A DNA stretch of 64,000 nucleotides from Uloborus plumipes (lineage: Eukaryota; Arthropoda; Arachnida; Araneae; Uloboridae): the NCBI GenBank assembly GCA_038373865.1, contig JAXGGA010002882.1:48821-112820 (forward strand), written 5' to 3'. Position 1 is the stretch's first letter, and each line of letters opens with the position of its first letter. A model generated the notes under the pieces. That model had not been told where the DNA came from. It did not search any database and saw only the letters and a list, made by a program, of their open reading frames with translations. Below are positions 54,601-64,000 of this stretch, one piece after another. The position numbers and the translations under genes are program-made.

Positions 54601-56615
54601 ATGATAGCTGTTGCCGAAAAATGCTTTATATATAGTCTAAGAAAGAAAAACTGTATTATTATTATTATTTTTAAATTCCATAATGGTCTCGTCCCAATAC
54701 ACAAATGTTTATGGTTGACTGTAATCTGTTTTGAAAAATATGCTTGACCATCCCTTATTAACGCACGAACTGAACGATAAAAAAAGCATGGTGCAAAGTA
54801 AAACAGAAACACTGAAAGTGATCCAATTCATAGTTCTAAATCTGTAAGTAAAAAACATCCATAGCAGCTAGCGTCCAGTCTTGACAATAATGTGAACTCT
54901 GACATTTTGAATTTAATTTATGTTTTTCGAAATCATGAATTCCGGCACGACCCTACTAGTTATACTTCTTGTTATGGCTCCTAGCGAAATCATAATTGAG
55001 AAGAACTTAATTTGAATTCAATATGTCAAAATTCAAACTGATGCCAGGGGTTGCATGTTAGAAGTTGAGACTAATGTTGTGTGCTGAATGCTAGATATTA
55101 AGTGCATGATATTAGATTCCATGTGCTGGATTTTATACTTTGGTCTAAGGATGATTGAGAGGGGTTGTCACATAAATGAAGTCTATCCCGGGGGGGGGGT
55201 CAAAAACGAGAACGAGTAACAGGAAGAATCTGTTCCCGTCACCGCCTAGGAGGAGCAACCTCGAGCGGAGGCTGGCGGACCTCAAAAAGTATAGAAAATA
55301 AACTACAGTCAAGAGAAAAAAAAATAGCAAGTGTTATTGAAAAAAAAGAAGAGAAGTATCTTCGAAATTAACAGCTGGCAAATCTTTTTAGATATATTTC
55401 ATAGATATATTTAAGACAAACAAAGCCAATACACATTTCATTTCATATGCAGCAGTTTTATCGTTATTTACTCAAAATATTAAAAAAAAATTAAAGCCGA
55501 AGTTGACGCTCTGCAATGTTAACGTAAAAGAACAATTCTTAACTAATCAAGATGAGCGAAATATAAAATTTGTTGGAGCGGTCTTATCTTCCAAAGAGAA
55601 TTCTTATCAACAATTTATAGTGGTGCAGTTAGCAAGAAAAAAATGTCCTATAATTCTGAGAAACTATACATGCGTGTTTCTTGCGTTAACCAAACGGTAG
55701 GTGTACACTGTAACAATGTGTCTTAAGTATATATTTCAAACATAGATTTTAGCATTTCTTTCAGCAGATTGTTACTACTCTAAATTTTTTACTAAATTTC
55801 TTCACTTTTTTTGTCCTCCTTGTCATCAGTACAAAATTTTAAAATCATGATTCTGGCAAAAGCATTGCTGTGTTAATAAATTGACTTTTTATCTAAGCTA
55901 ATATATTTACCGAATAAGTAACATATGCACTTATTTCTATTGACGTGTGACCTTCATTAGCTCTGAGGTATACATTTTAAATATTTATTATTGAAAGTAT
56001 TCAAAAATAGAACTTAAAAGAAAAATCCAAGAGCGTAAAAAATGAATACGAATTGCATAATAATAATCTAAAGTAATATATTTTTAACTGTGAAAAATAC
56101 TTAAATGCAATACTCTCATTAAAAGTATCTTATTAAAAACAACTTCATGCAAATTGTTAAATGTAACACATCAATACCTTAATGAGGAGTATAAACTTTG
56201 ACAAATGATAAAATAAAGATTTTTGAAGCTGGAGTGTCATGTCAACTATTAAAGGGAATTCATGAATAAATTAGAAGAACGCGTGTGATGCGCTGCTTAA
56301 AAGTCTTTTAGTAACTGATTTCGTTTGTTTTTTTTGTATTTCTGGGAAGTGCTTTCGTATGTTTGTTATTTGCATAAAATAACAAAACATAGAAACGGAA
56401 AAGGGCGGCATATATTTTCAGAAACACGTCTAATGAGTCATTAATTTATCATGATTCGAATTTTTCAAACAGATAGAACATCTTTACAAAGGTTATGATT
56501 TGTGTGTGATTTTAACAAATTTTTGTAAATTATTTAACGATAAGTTTATCAGTTGCAATTACCTTGAAATCATCAATGTATCTTAATAGTAACTATAGTT
56601 GAAAATAGCGTTGGT
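51601..56615. other. AT-rich noncoding DNA
   Basis: No supported gene. A G-run (GGGGGGGGGG near 55190) is followed by a short CG-containing patch to 55270. Frames at 53329-53580, 53625-53907, 54228-54413, 54529-54812, 55145-55330 and 55503-55700 have no recognisable domains. Confidence 0.55.
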
Positions 56616-56791
56616 TTGGGTAAGTGGGCCACTGGGGTAAGTGGACAACCCCCTTTAAAACTGAAATGCGCGTATGGTTTTTATAATTTTTTGTACTGGT
56701 CAAATTCGATCACAGTGATTGCTTTTGCATATATTTGAGATTCATGAAAAAAAAATTTGGGTCATATAATTTATTTCAAATAAGTTTCCAT

Positions 56792-56823
<32 letters not shown>

Positions 56824-57114
56824 TTTTGCGAGTTCAAGCAACATTTTTTAAAGAAGTGTTTCAATGTTAGTTTTTATTAGTTTTTCTATGTTCATCAAGT
56901 TTTCTTGTAGGGTTTAACCTAAAGTATACAGTGCAATAAGAATTTTTATGGAAAGTATTATTAATATGTGTTTGAGGGGAGGGGGACCACTTACCCCGTA
57001 GTTTTTCTCTATTAGTGTAAGTGGGTCCCCTCACTATGGTGTAAGTGGGCCCCCTCATAATAATTATGATTTCAAAATGAAAAGCAGTTTTGATAAAGCA
57101 ATTTCTACGATGAA

Positions 57115-57410
57115 ATGAAAGATAATTATGGAGACCTAGAAGAAATTCATGGTTCAGCTACAAAAACTGTAAAAGCTGGTAACTATGTATTTGTAAAAAG
57201 TGTATCAAAGAAAACCATAAAGTATTATAAAGGACTATTTTTAAAATATGATACAAATGAAAAAAAAATACTTCAAAATTTAATAGAAATAGCTACACAT
57301 TTTATTATTTAAATGTAAATGATGTTTGAATTGTAACTGAGGATGAAATGATAATGTTTCTCCCTCAGCAAACTTCAAATAGACGCTGCCATTAAGTGCT
57401 TCCATTTTTT
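57115..57410 (+). pseudogene. pogo-type transposon protein relic, C-terminal module
   Basis: The open frame to 57312 reads MKDNYGDLEEIHGSAT, then KAGNYVFVKSVSKKTIKYYK, then GLFLKYDTNEKKILQNLI. After a frame change, NDV, a stop, and IVTEDEMIMFLPQQTSNRRC follow. The plan (GxYVxVK--KK--KYY-G, then V--DDI---LP-P---RR) is what pogo-type transposon proteins of invertebrates show near their C-termini, and it resembles the relic at 51102-51600. The intact catalytic domain is absent upstream. Confidence in the family is moderate. Confidence 0.45.
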
Positions 57411-57594
57411 TTCAACCTATATATTTTTTCTTATTTTACCAAAATTGATCTTAATCGATTCTATTATGTTTATTCAACACTAATTTATATGTAAAAGCAA
57501 AAAATATGCCTAACGGCTTTTAATGAATTTCACAGACACAATTGTTTTGTATTCCGCTTTATACTTTTCTGTCATACACATTTGAATGTAAGTA

Positions 57595-59595
57595 GGGGAA
57601 GACCGCCTATATTGGACCACTGCTTAAATTGGACCTCGGTCTTAAAATCTAGTACAGAGATCTGTGATACACTTTAACAGTAGAAATATTAAGTTTTAGG
57701 AATAAAATCAATGTGTATGAAGTTTCACCAGCCTTCGAACTGTTTAGCGTGAGTTACGGCTTGATTTGTGTTGAAAACGTGCGAAATCTTATTTTGCGGA
57801 CTTGTTTCTAGAAAGATAACTCAAAAACTTGTGAATTGCGGTAAAATGCTGTTACAGTGTTAAAATCTGTGTTTAATAAGGATTGCATCGATGTATTTAT
57901 ATGCGCGATTGTGACAATTTTTGACAGAGCAATGAGCTGAAGAATAAAAAAAGGCGTGTTTTCCTTTATTGGACCGAAAAAATTTTCCTATATTGGACCG
58001 GTGGTCCAATTTAAGAATATAATTTTAAACAAGACTTTTTATTAATCGTAACATAAAATACGTGACTCGTCTTCTTTAATAGCGTAGTTAAAATTATTTT
58101 AAGCATACTTTAACACCTATTCACGATATTCATTTAAACTTTTTTATCAAGCACATTTTTTGCAAGCTGAAGCTACAACTTCTTAAAATGAATGGTTTTT
58201 TTTTCTCTTCATCCATTTAGCTGCAGTTTTAGGTTATTAAACATAGTTATTACCTTAAATAAAATTTATGCTGGTTTACCGAGAGAAAAATATGAAATTC
58301 TTTGATATTTTTGAAACGATTTTAAAAGGAAACCATGTATATGCTACTAAAATATTCAATATAGATGAAGCCGGTGTTTTCACTGTCTAAAAGCCCCAAA
58401 ATATATTGACGTATAGAGATAAACACCAGGTTGGAGCAGTAATGAGAGGTGAACGTGGTAGAAACACACTGGTTATTTGCTTCATGAGTGCAACAGAATT
58501 GCAAGCTCCCCATGCTTATTTTCAAAAGATTACGTTCCATGTATGAACTTATTGTGAAAGCTTCCCTGGTAAACAATATGCTTGTTCAAAAAAAAGGTTG
58601 GATCACAAACGATAATTCACACAATTGATTCAACATTTCACCAAAACTGTTAAGCCAAGCAATGTGAAAAGAATGCCCTTCTATTAATGGATAGGCACAG
58701 CACTTACATAAAGAACATTGATGCAATAAACTTGGCTAATGAGTGAGATATAATAATGCTTTCTTTTTAAGCATATCATGCACGTAGATGTGGTCTTTAT
58801 TCCCTCTGTCTACATATATTAATCGAGAATGTGATACATGGAGGCGAGAACATCTTCTGCTGCAGCAGAATTAGAAACAAGTAGCCCACTACTCAAAGTG
58901 AACAGGTTACATGTTCGGTGTAAGTTGTATACTATGTACAAGAACTAGCTACGACTTAAATTAGTACAAGTTCTTCAGAATCAGCGGATAGTTCTCATCA
59001 AAACATGATTGTCAACTCTAACTATGATTTTGTAAAGCCGGCTCACATATCACCTTTGCCTAAAAAATAGAAGGAACAAAAAGGAAGGCTATTTCAGCAA
59101 TCATTCTAACGCCTTATAAAAGAGGCATAGAACAGAAAAAGTCACACAAGAAGAAGCAAGAAACTGCACAAAACAAATGTTATTGCAATATTTGTCATAG
59201 AGATGAAGTGCAAAACATGGTTAAGTAACATGTATTGCCTTCGGCGAGTTTATCAACACTGCCTAAGTGAGGCTGAAGCAAAAGAAATTCTATTGCAAAT
59301 CCTGGAAAAAAGCTGTGTAGTTCAAATATAAATTATTCTATGATTTCCTGGTACGGTCCAATTTAAGAAGCGCATGGTTCAATTAAGGCGCATATATTCC
59401 TAAATTGAACTTTTGTAACTTTTTACAAGATAATTTTTTAAAAAATAATTTTCATATTTTCAGAAAATATAAGCTCCTAGGGTGGTTCCTAATTAAATTT
59501 AGCTTACGATGCCCTATTTTGCATTTCTGTTTTGCTTCACATTGAGCGACACAGGCCTCCTGTTCTTAGGGGGTCCAATATAGGCGGTCTTCCCC
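57595..59595 (+). mobile_element. pogo/Tigger-like DNA transposon, 2001 bp, TA target duplication
   Basis: The ends GGGGAAGACCGCCTATATTG (57595) and its inverse (to 59595) pair over 24 bp perfectly, through GGACC. TA flanks both sides (57593-57594, 59596-59597). Further TTGGACC/GGTCCAA motifs are repeated subterminally (about 57626, 57969, 57992-58010, 59350, 59380). It carries a damaged DDE_1 transposase (58275-58790). Confidence 0.88.
58275..58790 (+). pseudogene. pogo/Tigger-like (DDE_1) transposase, inactivated
   Basis: The frame reads KFFDIFETILKGNHVYAT, KIFNIDEAGVFTV, stop, KPQNILTYRDKHQVGAV, MRGERGRNTLVICFMSAT; further on come LLLMDRHSTYIKNIDAINLA and MLSF, stop, AYHAR. This follows the pogo catalytic domain: (Y/F)NxDE(T/A)G--TV-KP (first catalytic Asp), a KQVG--TSGERG---TV segment, LL-D-H--H--N (second Asp) and L-FPPH--H. 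The first Asp (NIDEAG) and the second (LLLMDRH) are kept, but stops and frameshifts remove function. The N-terminal DNA-binding domain was not recognised. Overlapping short ORFs on the other strand are shadows. Confidence 0.82.
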
Positions 59596-59779
59596 TAGTA
59601 TCTCGTAAGTATCTCGTTAATGGATATATTTATAAAAAAGTATTTCCTACTAAAATGTTACATACTTTATCAGGTAGGACATGCAAATCCCTTTTTTTAG
59701 ATATGCTCATTTTAAATATAAATAAATAAGGGGTGGCCCACTTATCCCTTCCTAGGGGGTAAGTAGGCCGCTTGCTCTT

Positions 59780-61862
59780 CTACATGACTTCGGAACAAAC
59801 ATCTTGTACAAAGGTCAAAAACATAAGTACGAAAAAAATCTACATTTTAGTACACACAGAAGTACATAGAGGATTATTTATTTCAAGATTTATCGAGAAA
59901 AAAGCCATTACAAGGACCAAATTATGAGAGTAGAGAGCTGATAAAGTCTCGCCGATTTTGCACCGTTCTGTCAAAAGATCCAACTGCTAGCAAACTGAGA
60001 GTTACGAAGGAAGAGTTGGAAGTTATTTTTTGACCTTTTAACATTTGTATTGCCTTTTTTACGCTCTTTCAGTTTCCCATGCAAGGTAGAGCGATTAAAA
60101 AAAAAAAAAAAGCTCAGTGCTGACAGCTTAGTATGTCTTTTACGGTGCACAAAGCTTTAAAATGCTTCAGTATTTACTTTCCCATGTTGAAGCATCTCAC
60201 AATCTAATCCATCAAAGTAGTGAAAAACACTTGTAACTGCAGACAAATCTGAATCTTAGTAAAAGTTGGTGTTTGTTAAATCTATTACACAGCAGAGCTC
60301 CTAAATCAAACTTCAACTCTTTTTTAGGGTTTTATTTGCCATGTTTTATAAGACCTTGAGCTTCATTAAGAGTTAGTGCATAATTAAATACAAGCCAAAG
60401 CACATAATGCGTCTAAGTGAAGAGAATCACCTCCGCTAAGCTGGTGAAGAGTTTTGTGCTAATGAGTGCAATAAAATGGAGAAGTGATTAAATGCTGCTT
60501 CATTGGATTCTTTCTGTTGAGCCACGTTGCAACTCCCTTAAATGTAATTAAGATTGCTTCAACAGCACGGCATTAAAGGCTCGTTACATATTTTTGCTAA
60601 AAAATGAAGATGCTTCTTAATGAGCATAATGAATTTTCTGGCATTTTAAAGTGGGGATGGTATGCTGTAGACAACTGAATCAGCTATGAATATGAAGGGT
60701 AATTTTAATGTTTCTGGCAGAGTTTCTTAAATGTAGGACATTAGAAAACCTTGCTATTACAACATTAGCATAAACTAAATCGCAAATTACAACATGTTTT
60801 CAATAGGTAATAGGTTTTCGTTATAAATTTCGACTCAAGAAGATATTCTAAACAATGCAGTGGAGTGCATTAACACATTATGGGTTAGTGCCGTTTTTTT
60901 AACATAGCCAAGAAATGCTTAATATTGAGGAACACGTGTAATGTATCCCCTGTATTACTTTTGAACATGTTACAAATTAAAATTTAGACTTTGTAAAAGT
61001 AGCAATTATTCTTTGAGAAAAACCTGGCAATTTAATATTTCATGATTAATATGTGTGTTAAAATGTACCATATAATATTTAATATTTAAGCCTAGAATCG
61101 ATCATAATAGATAAACGTATTATTTGCCTCCCAGTCTGTAGAAGTTATCAACCTTCAGACAGATTAAGTTAAGAAAATTTTTCCTTGTCGGTTTAAAGCC
61201 ACTTTTTCGAAAAAAGAAACAATTAAGATCCTCTTATTCCTCCCCCTAATTTAAAATTATGCTTAATATAAATGTAAAATAAAAAGAAACATAAAATATG
61301 ATTTAAAAAGGAAAATTTAAAGAAAAATGTATGCAATGAAGATAGATGCTTTTTTTGTCCATATCACTACACCAAACAAGGGCGAATGTTATAGTGTAAA
61401 TAATAGTTTCGAAAACATTTAACACACATTTTATTTCCTCCTTTTAATGATTTTTGCTGAAGTTTTAAATTAGTGAAAATGTTTCATATCCTGCAAGTGT
61501 AAAAGTTAGACCTTTTGAAACTAGTAAATATTTATTAGCAAGTTTTCAAAAGTCTTTAAAACTATGAGCAACACTGATGTGGTTTAAAAAAATAGTTCGG
61601 AATACATTTTTTAAATATCAGGCTTTTAATGAAAAACAGCCATTTAATATAATTTTAGAAACTGTGAGATTATACTCATTACAAGGAAATTAATTGACTT
61701 CTATACTTGAATTTTACATCATAATTTTTGGCACAAAATATGTGAATGGTTAATTTCTTGGTTTGAGAACAAAGTGTACATTATTTTAGATATTTTTAAG
61801 GATGGATTTTATGTTTACTGGACTTGGAAATAGAAATCATATTTTCATTTTAGTACTTTTGA
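59780..61862. other. Mostly noncoding DNA; possible coding remnant near 59865-60031
   Basis: Between 59865 and 60031 the plus strand has an open stretch (for example SRRFCTVLSKDPTASKLRV, TKEELEVIF) that reads more protein-like than its surroundings but matches no family I recognise. A poly-A run lies near 60096-60110. The rest, to 61862, shows nothing. Confidence 0.4.
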
Positions 61863-61873
61863 TGTGTGTGTGT

Positions 61874-61936
<63 letters not shown>
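61863..61936. repeat. (TG)n microsatellite, ~74 bp
   Basis: TG dinucleotides with two TGCG interruptions near the start; followed by a short G+C-richer patch (61937-62040) of unknown nature. Confidence 0.95.
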
Positions 61937-61937
<1 letters not shown>

Positions 61938-62710
61938 GGTGTTGAACGACATCGACCCCCCAAGTTAAATGGAGGTCGAGGACGTGAGGTCATACTGCAG
62001 CACATTTAGCAGGTGGACGGGCAGAACAGCTCCTGGTTGAATTCGAAAATATAACCACAACTGTAATTACAGTTGAAAATTAAATTAATTGCAATTCGTC
62101 ATTGCTCAAAAAAGGAAAAATAAAGAGAACGAAATCATACACACACAAGCTGATTTTTAAGCATTATGTGGCAGAAACTTTTATTTGTCAAAGAAAACAG
62201 AAATAAAGAAGTTTACTTAATGTCTCCTTAGGGCGCTTTTCCACTTGACGACACGACAACGACGAAAGTCGGACGGTAATATTGCAACGATAAGTACGGT
62301 GTCGTATCGTCTATAGCACTGCTTTTCCACTCAAACGATATCGTTTCCCCGAAAGGGTCATTTTCCACCGCATTTCATTTCGAAACAGCACTGTGTTCGC
62401 ACGTATATTATTATAGCTGCTCAATTTAACAGATTACGACTACTATATTTGCTTTACCTCATGAGAAAAAGAAAACAAATTAAGAGGCGGTATTGGGTGC
62501 ACGATATTTTTAAAGAAAGTTACATTGTAGGCGAGTTTTATACACTTTTCAAGAAATTGCGAAAAGATTTTAGGTGATTTTAAATATTTTTACTAAATTT
62601 ACAAAGAATAGTAAAAATTTAAAATCTGGACAAGGTTATTTAACACAAGTAGTTTAATCTAAAGTGTATAATATATTTTTATAGTTACGAACAATGCTCT
62701 TTGAACTTAC

Positions 62711-62891
62711 CTGTTTCTTTCTTGTCTGTAGAAGTTTTGCCGTCATATTCCTCATCTAAAAATCTAAAAACTTCTTCCCGGGCTTTTTCCCTGTGAATTT
62801 TGTTTTTGTATAAAATATTTCGCTTATCCCATAGACACGGTCACTGCTCAATTAATTCACACAAAACAGACACGTCAAACTTGAATGCCAT
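62711..62891 (-). pseudogene. MADF-domain protein of a Harbinger element, first exon, one stop
   Basis: From ATG at 62891-62889 on the minus strand the frame reads MAFKFDVSVLCELIEQ, stop, PCLWDKRNILYKNKIHREKA, REEVFRFLDEEYDGKTST, DKKET, and ends at a GTAAGT splice donor (62710-62705). The pattern LxxLIxxxPxLWD---Y-N---R--AW-E(I/V) is the MADF (Myb/SANT-like) DNA-binding domain, which PIF/Harbinger elements encode as their second protein, needed for nuclear import and binding. One in-frame stop (TGA, just before PCLWD) breaks it. Only one exon is seen. Confidence 0.78.
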
Positions 62892-63049
62892 GACTACTCT
62901 GTTGCTCATCGAAGAAAGTTCAGAATGAAAATTTAATCTTTTTTGAAGCATTAAAAATCGTCTGCGCTACAATTAATAAAACAAAGTATAAAATAAAATG
63001 ATTCAAATCTTTTATTGCTACATCTTTTATCAATCGTCTGCAAATTGAA

Positions 63050-63092
63050 GCTTATATTTTATTAATGCAGAGATGTCGAATTTAAACGTCAT
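63050..63092 (-). repeat. Second copy of the MADF start region
   Basis: On the minus strand ATG at 63092-63090 gives MTFKFDISALIKYKLQFAD, close to MAFKFDVSVL of the MADF exon. Both starts are preceded by CTTTCTTCGA. This is a short duplicated segment (about 50 bp) within the element, lying 200 bp upstream of the MADF ATG. Confidence 0.5.
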
Positions 63093-63332
63093 TGCTTTCG
63101 TTCGAAGAAAGTAAACAGATGGATGAATATCGTCTCGATTTTAAAGGCGAGACGGATGCCATCCGACACGAAAGGGACGACAAGCGACAGCGTTCGGTCG
63201 GAGACGGCACAATCGTCCTAGAATCGGGAGATGGAAAAGCGCATAGCATGCATTTTGCGTGCTCCAATGTCGGAGGACGACAATCGCTTACGATTTATCG
63301 TTGCCGCGTCGGTAAGTGGAAAAGCGCCCTTA

Positions 63333-64000
63333 CCCTTTCGATCGTTAGAATTTCTTTGCTTGAGCTGCGACGCGGGGATAAGAATCAAGGAACTTAATAG
63401 CGTAAGAAATCCTTGTCCATTATAATATCAAGCTTTACAGATGAAAACATGAATGACTATGATGAAAACAAGTGCATCATGCATGCCTTCAGATGAAAAC
63501 ATGTAATAGCAAAAGAAATCCTTAAAAATTATAATATCAAGCCTTTCATATGAAAATATGCATGCCTATAACATTTAGACAAACTATCTATTCTTTTTTA
63601 AATGAAGATAATAATAATTTCTTTTGATAAAATGCAGAACAAATTTAGCCGCTACAAAGTTTCTGTTTTAACTATTTCGAAGGGTACCTCTACATCTGTA
63701 ATTGTTTTCAATGCGTCTTAAAAAGAAGGATCTAAAGCAAAAAGTATACATAGTTTATAGGTAAAAATGGTCTAACAAGAATCAAATGTTTACAGCACAA
63801 AAGCAGAAAGAATGTGAAATATTATTTTTATATAAGAGAAGAGACGTCGTGGGTTTTGTCTCGGCATTTATTTATCTTTTTTGCATGGATCGTGTCATAT
63901 TCGTGAATGTAAATTCTGAAAAAATTTTACTTTTATTTCCCACATTAAATTTTTTTTCAACAAAACAAAGGAGAACTAAATTTTTTTATAAAAAATTAGG
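63333..64000. other. AT-rich noncoding DNA to window end
   Basis: Nothing coding seen. A short repeated phrase, CAGATGAAAACATG then AAGAAATCCTT...ATTATAATATCAAGC, occurs at about 63402-63452 and 63489-63542, a partial tandem duplication of roughly 90 bp. Confidence 0.55.

Larger units (their letters stand above)
56616..59779. mobile_element. pogo-like element split by a second transposon
   Basis: The left end reads TTGGGTAAGTGGGCCAC and then GGGGTAAGTGGAC (56615-56645); the right end is the inverse, GTGGCCCACTTATCCC followed by GGGGTAAGTAGGCCG (59734-59770). More copies of the motif (CCACTTACCCC, GTGTAAGTGGGTCCCC, GTGTAAGTGGGCCCCC) lie at 56984-57056. A transposase C-terminal relic follows at 57115-57410, and the 2001-bp element 57595-59595 sits inside. 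Exact outer ends are uncertain by some bases. Confidence 0.55.
62231..63329 (-). mobile_element. PIF/Harbinger-like element, 1099 bp, TTA target duplication
   Basis: The left end is GGGCGCTTTTCCACTTGACG (62231) and the right end is the inverse of GGGCGCTTTTCCACTTACCG (to 63329). TTA flanks both sides (62228-62230, 63330-63332), the 3-bp duplication of PIF/Harbinger. Subterminal regions at both ends are rich in CG and contain ACGAC/GTCGG motifs and GCTTTTCCAC (repeated at about 62322). A MADF-domain frame is on the minus strand. No Harbinger transposase is present. The open frames at 63082-63425 lie in the CG-rich subterminal DNA and are not genes. Confidence 0.85.

Noticed and set aside
54529..54812. 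Overlapping ORFs on both strands
   Set aside because: Both arise from the same ATT/AAT-rich DNA without domain resemblance.
63082..63425. Three overlapping ORFs on both strands
   Set aside because: They lie in the CG-rich subterminal repeats of the Harbinger-like element, where few stops occur; no domain resemblance.

Overview
This is an AT-rich (about 70% A+T by eye), gene-poor stretch of a eukaryotic nuclear genome. The split gene, the transposon families and the GGAGTCGGAGT-type minisatellite point to an arthropod, most likely a chelicerate such as a spider. That assignment is inference: no rRNA, mitochondrial or housekeeping gene is present to fix it. No tRNA, rRNA, CRISPR, operon or bacterial signal was found, and nearly all open frames of 60-120 codons are chance AT-rich ORFs.

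Host gene. One real cellular gene is recognisable on the + strand. It is the 3' part of a multi-exon, cysteine-containing extracellular/membrane protein resembling the arthropod DUF7042-DUF7045 family. Five exons (18589-18669, 23441-23626, 23793-23878, 28751-28862, 38966-39069) join in frame across GT-AG introns of about 4.8 kb, 0.17 kb, 4.9 kb and 10.1 kb. They give about 189 residues ending in a hydrophobic tail (GPI-type or single-pass anchor). The 5' exons were not found; exon 18589 begins in phase 1, so the gene continues upstream, probably beyond the window.

Mobile DNA. The rest is a graveyard of DNA transposons, many inside the introns. From left to right: the 5' end of a Tc1-like transposase gene (1-106, minus); a minisatellite (1890-2225); a small TIR element (3931-4063); a 4.16-kb element with ~41-bp TIRs and six GTGACTCACG-type direct repeats (8546-12709), holding a pogo-end fragment and a nested 1.4-kb piggyBac-like element (11008-12407); a 179-bp pogo-type MITE (15161-15339); a TTAA element (17837-18354) whose second copy lies inverted at 36728-37248; two copies of a 141/142-bp foldback (21867-22008, 28148-28288); a hAT-like MITE (26664-27408); a TTAA element (34999-36226) carrying a nested 651-bp near-perfect hairpin (35157-35807); an internally deleted piggyBac-like element (47187-48126); a mariner-like transposase tail (48793-49060); a possible pogo-type C-terminal relic (51102-51600, minus); a pogo-like element (56616-59779) interrupted by a second, 2001-bp pogo/Tigger-like element (57595-59595); and a PIF/Harbinger-like element (62231-63329) with a MADF-domain relic.

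Most notable: the intronic 2 x 320-nt hairpin with an 11-nt loop, the 4.16-kb element with repeated AP-1-like palindromes, the number of TTAA-flanked families (four families, five insertions), and the Harbinger MADF gene with a duplicated start. No new defence or metabolic system is evident; the novelty lies in transposon structure and its intersection with the host gene's introns.
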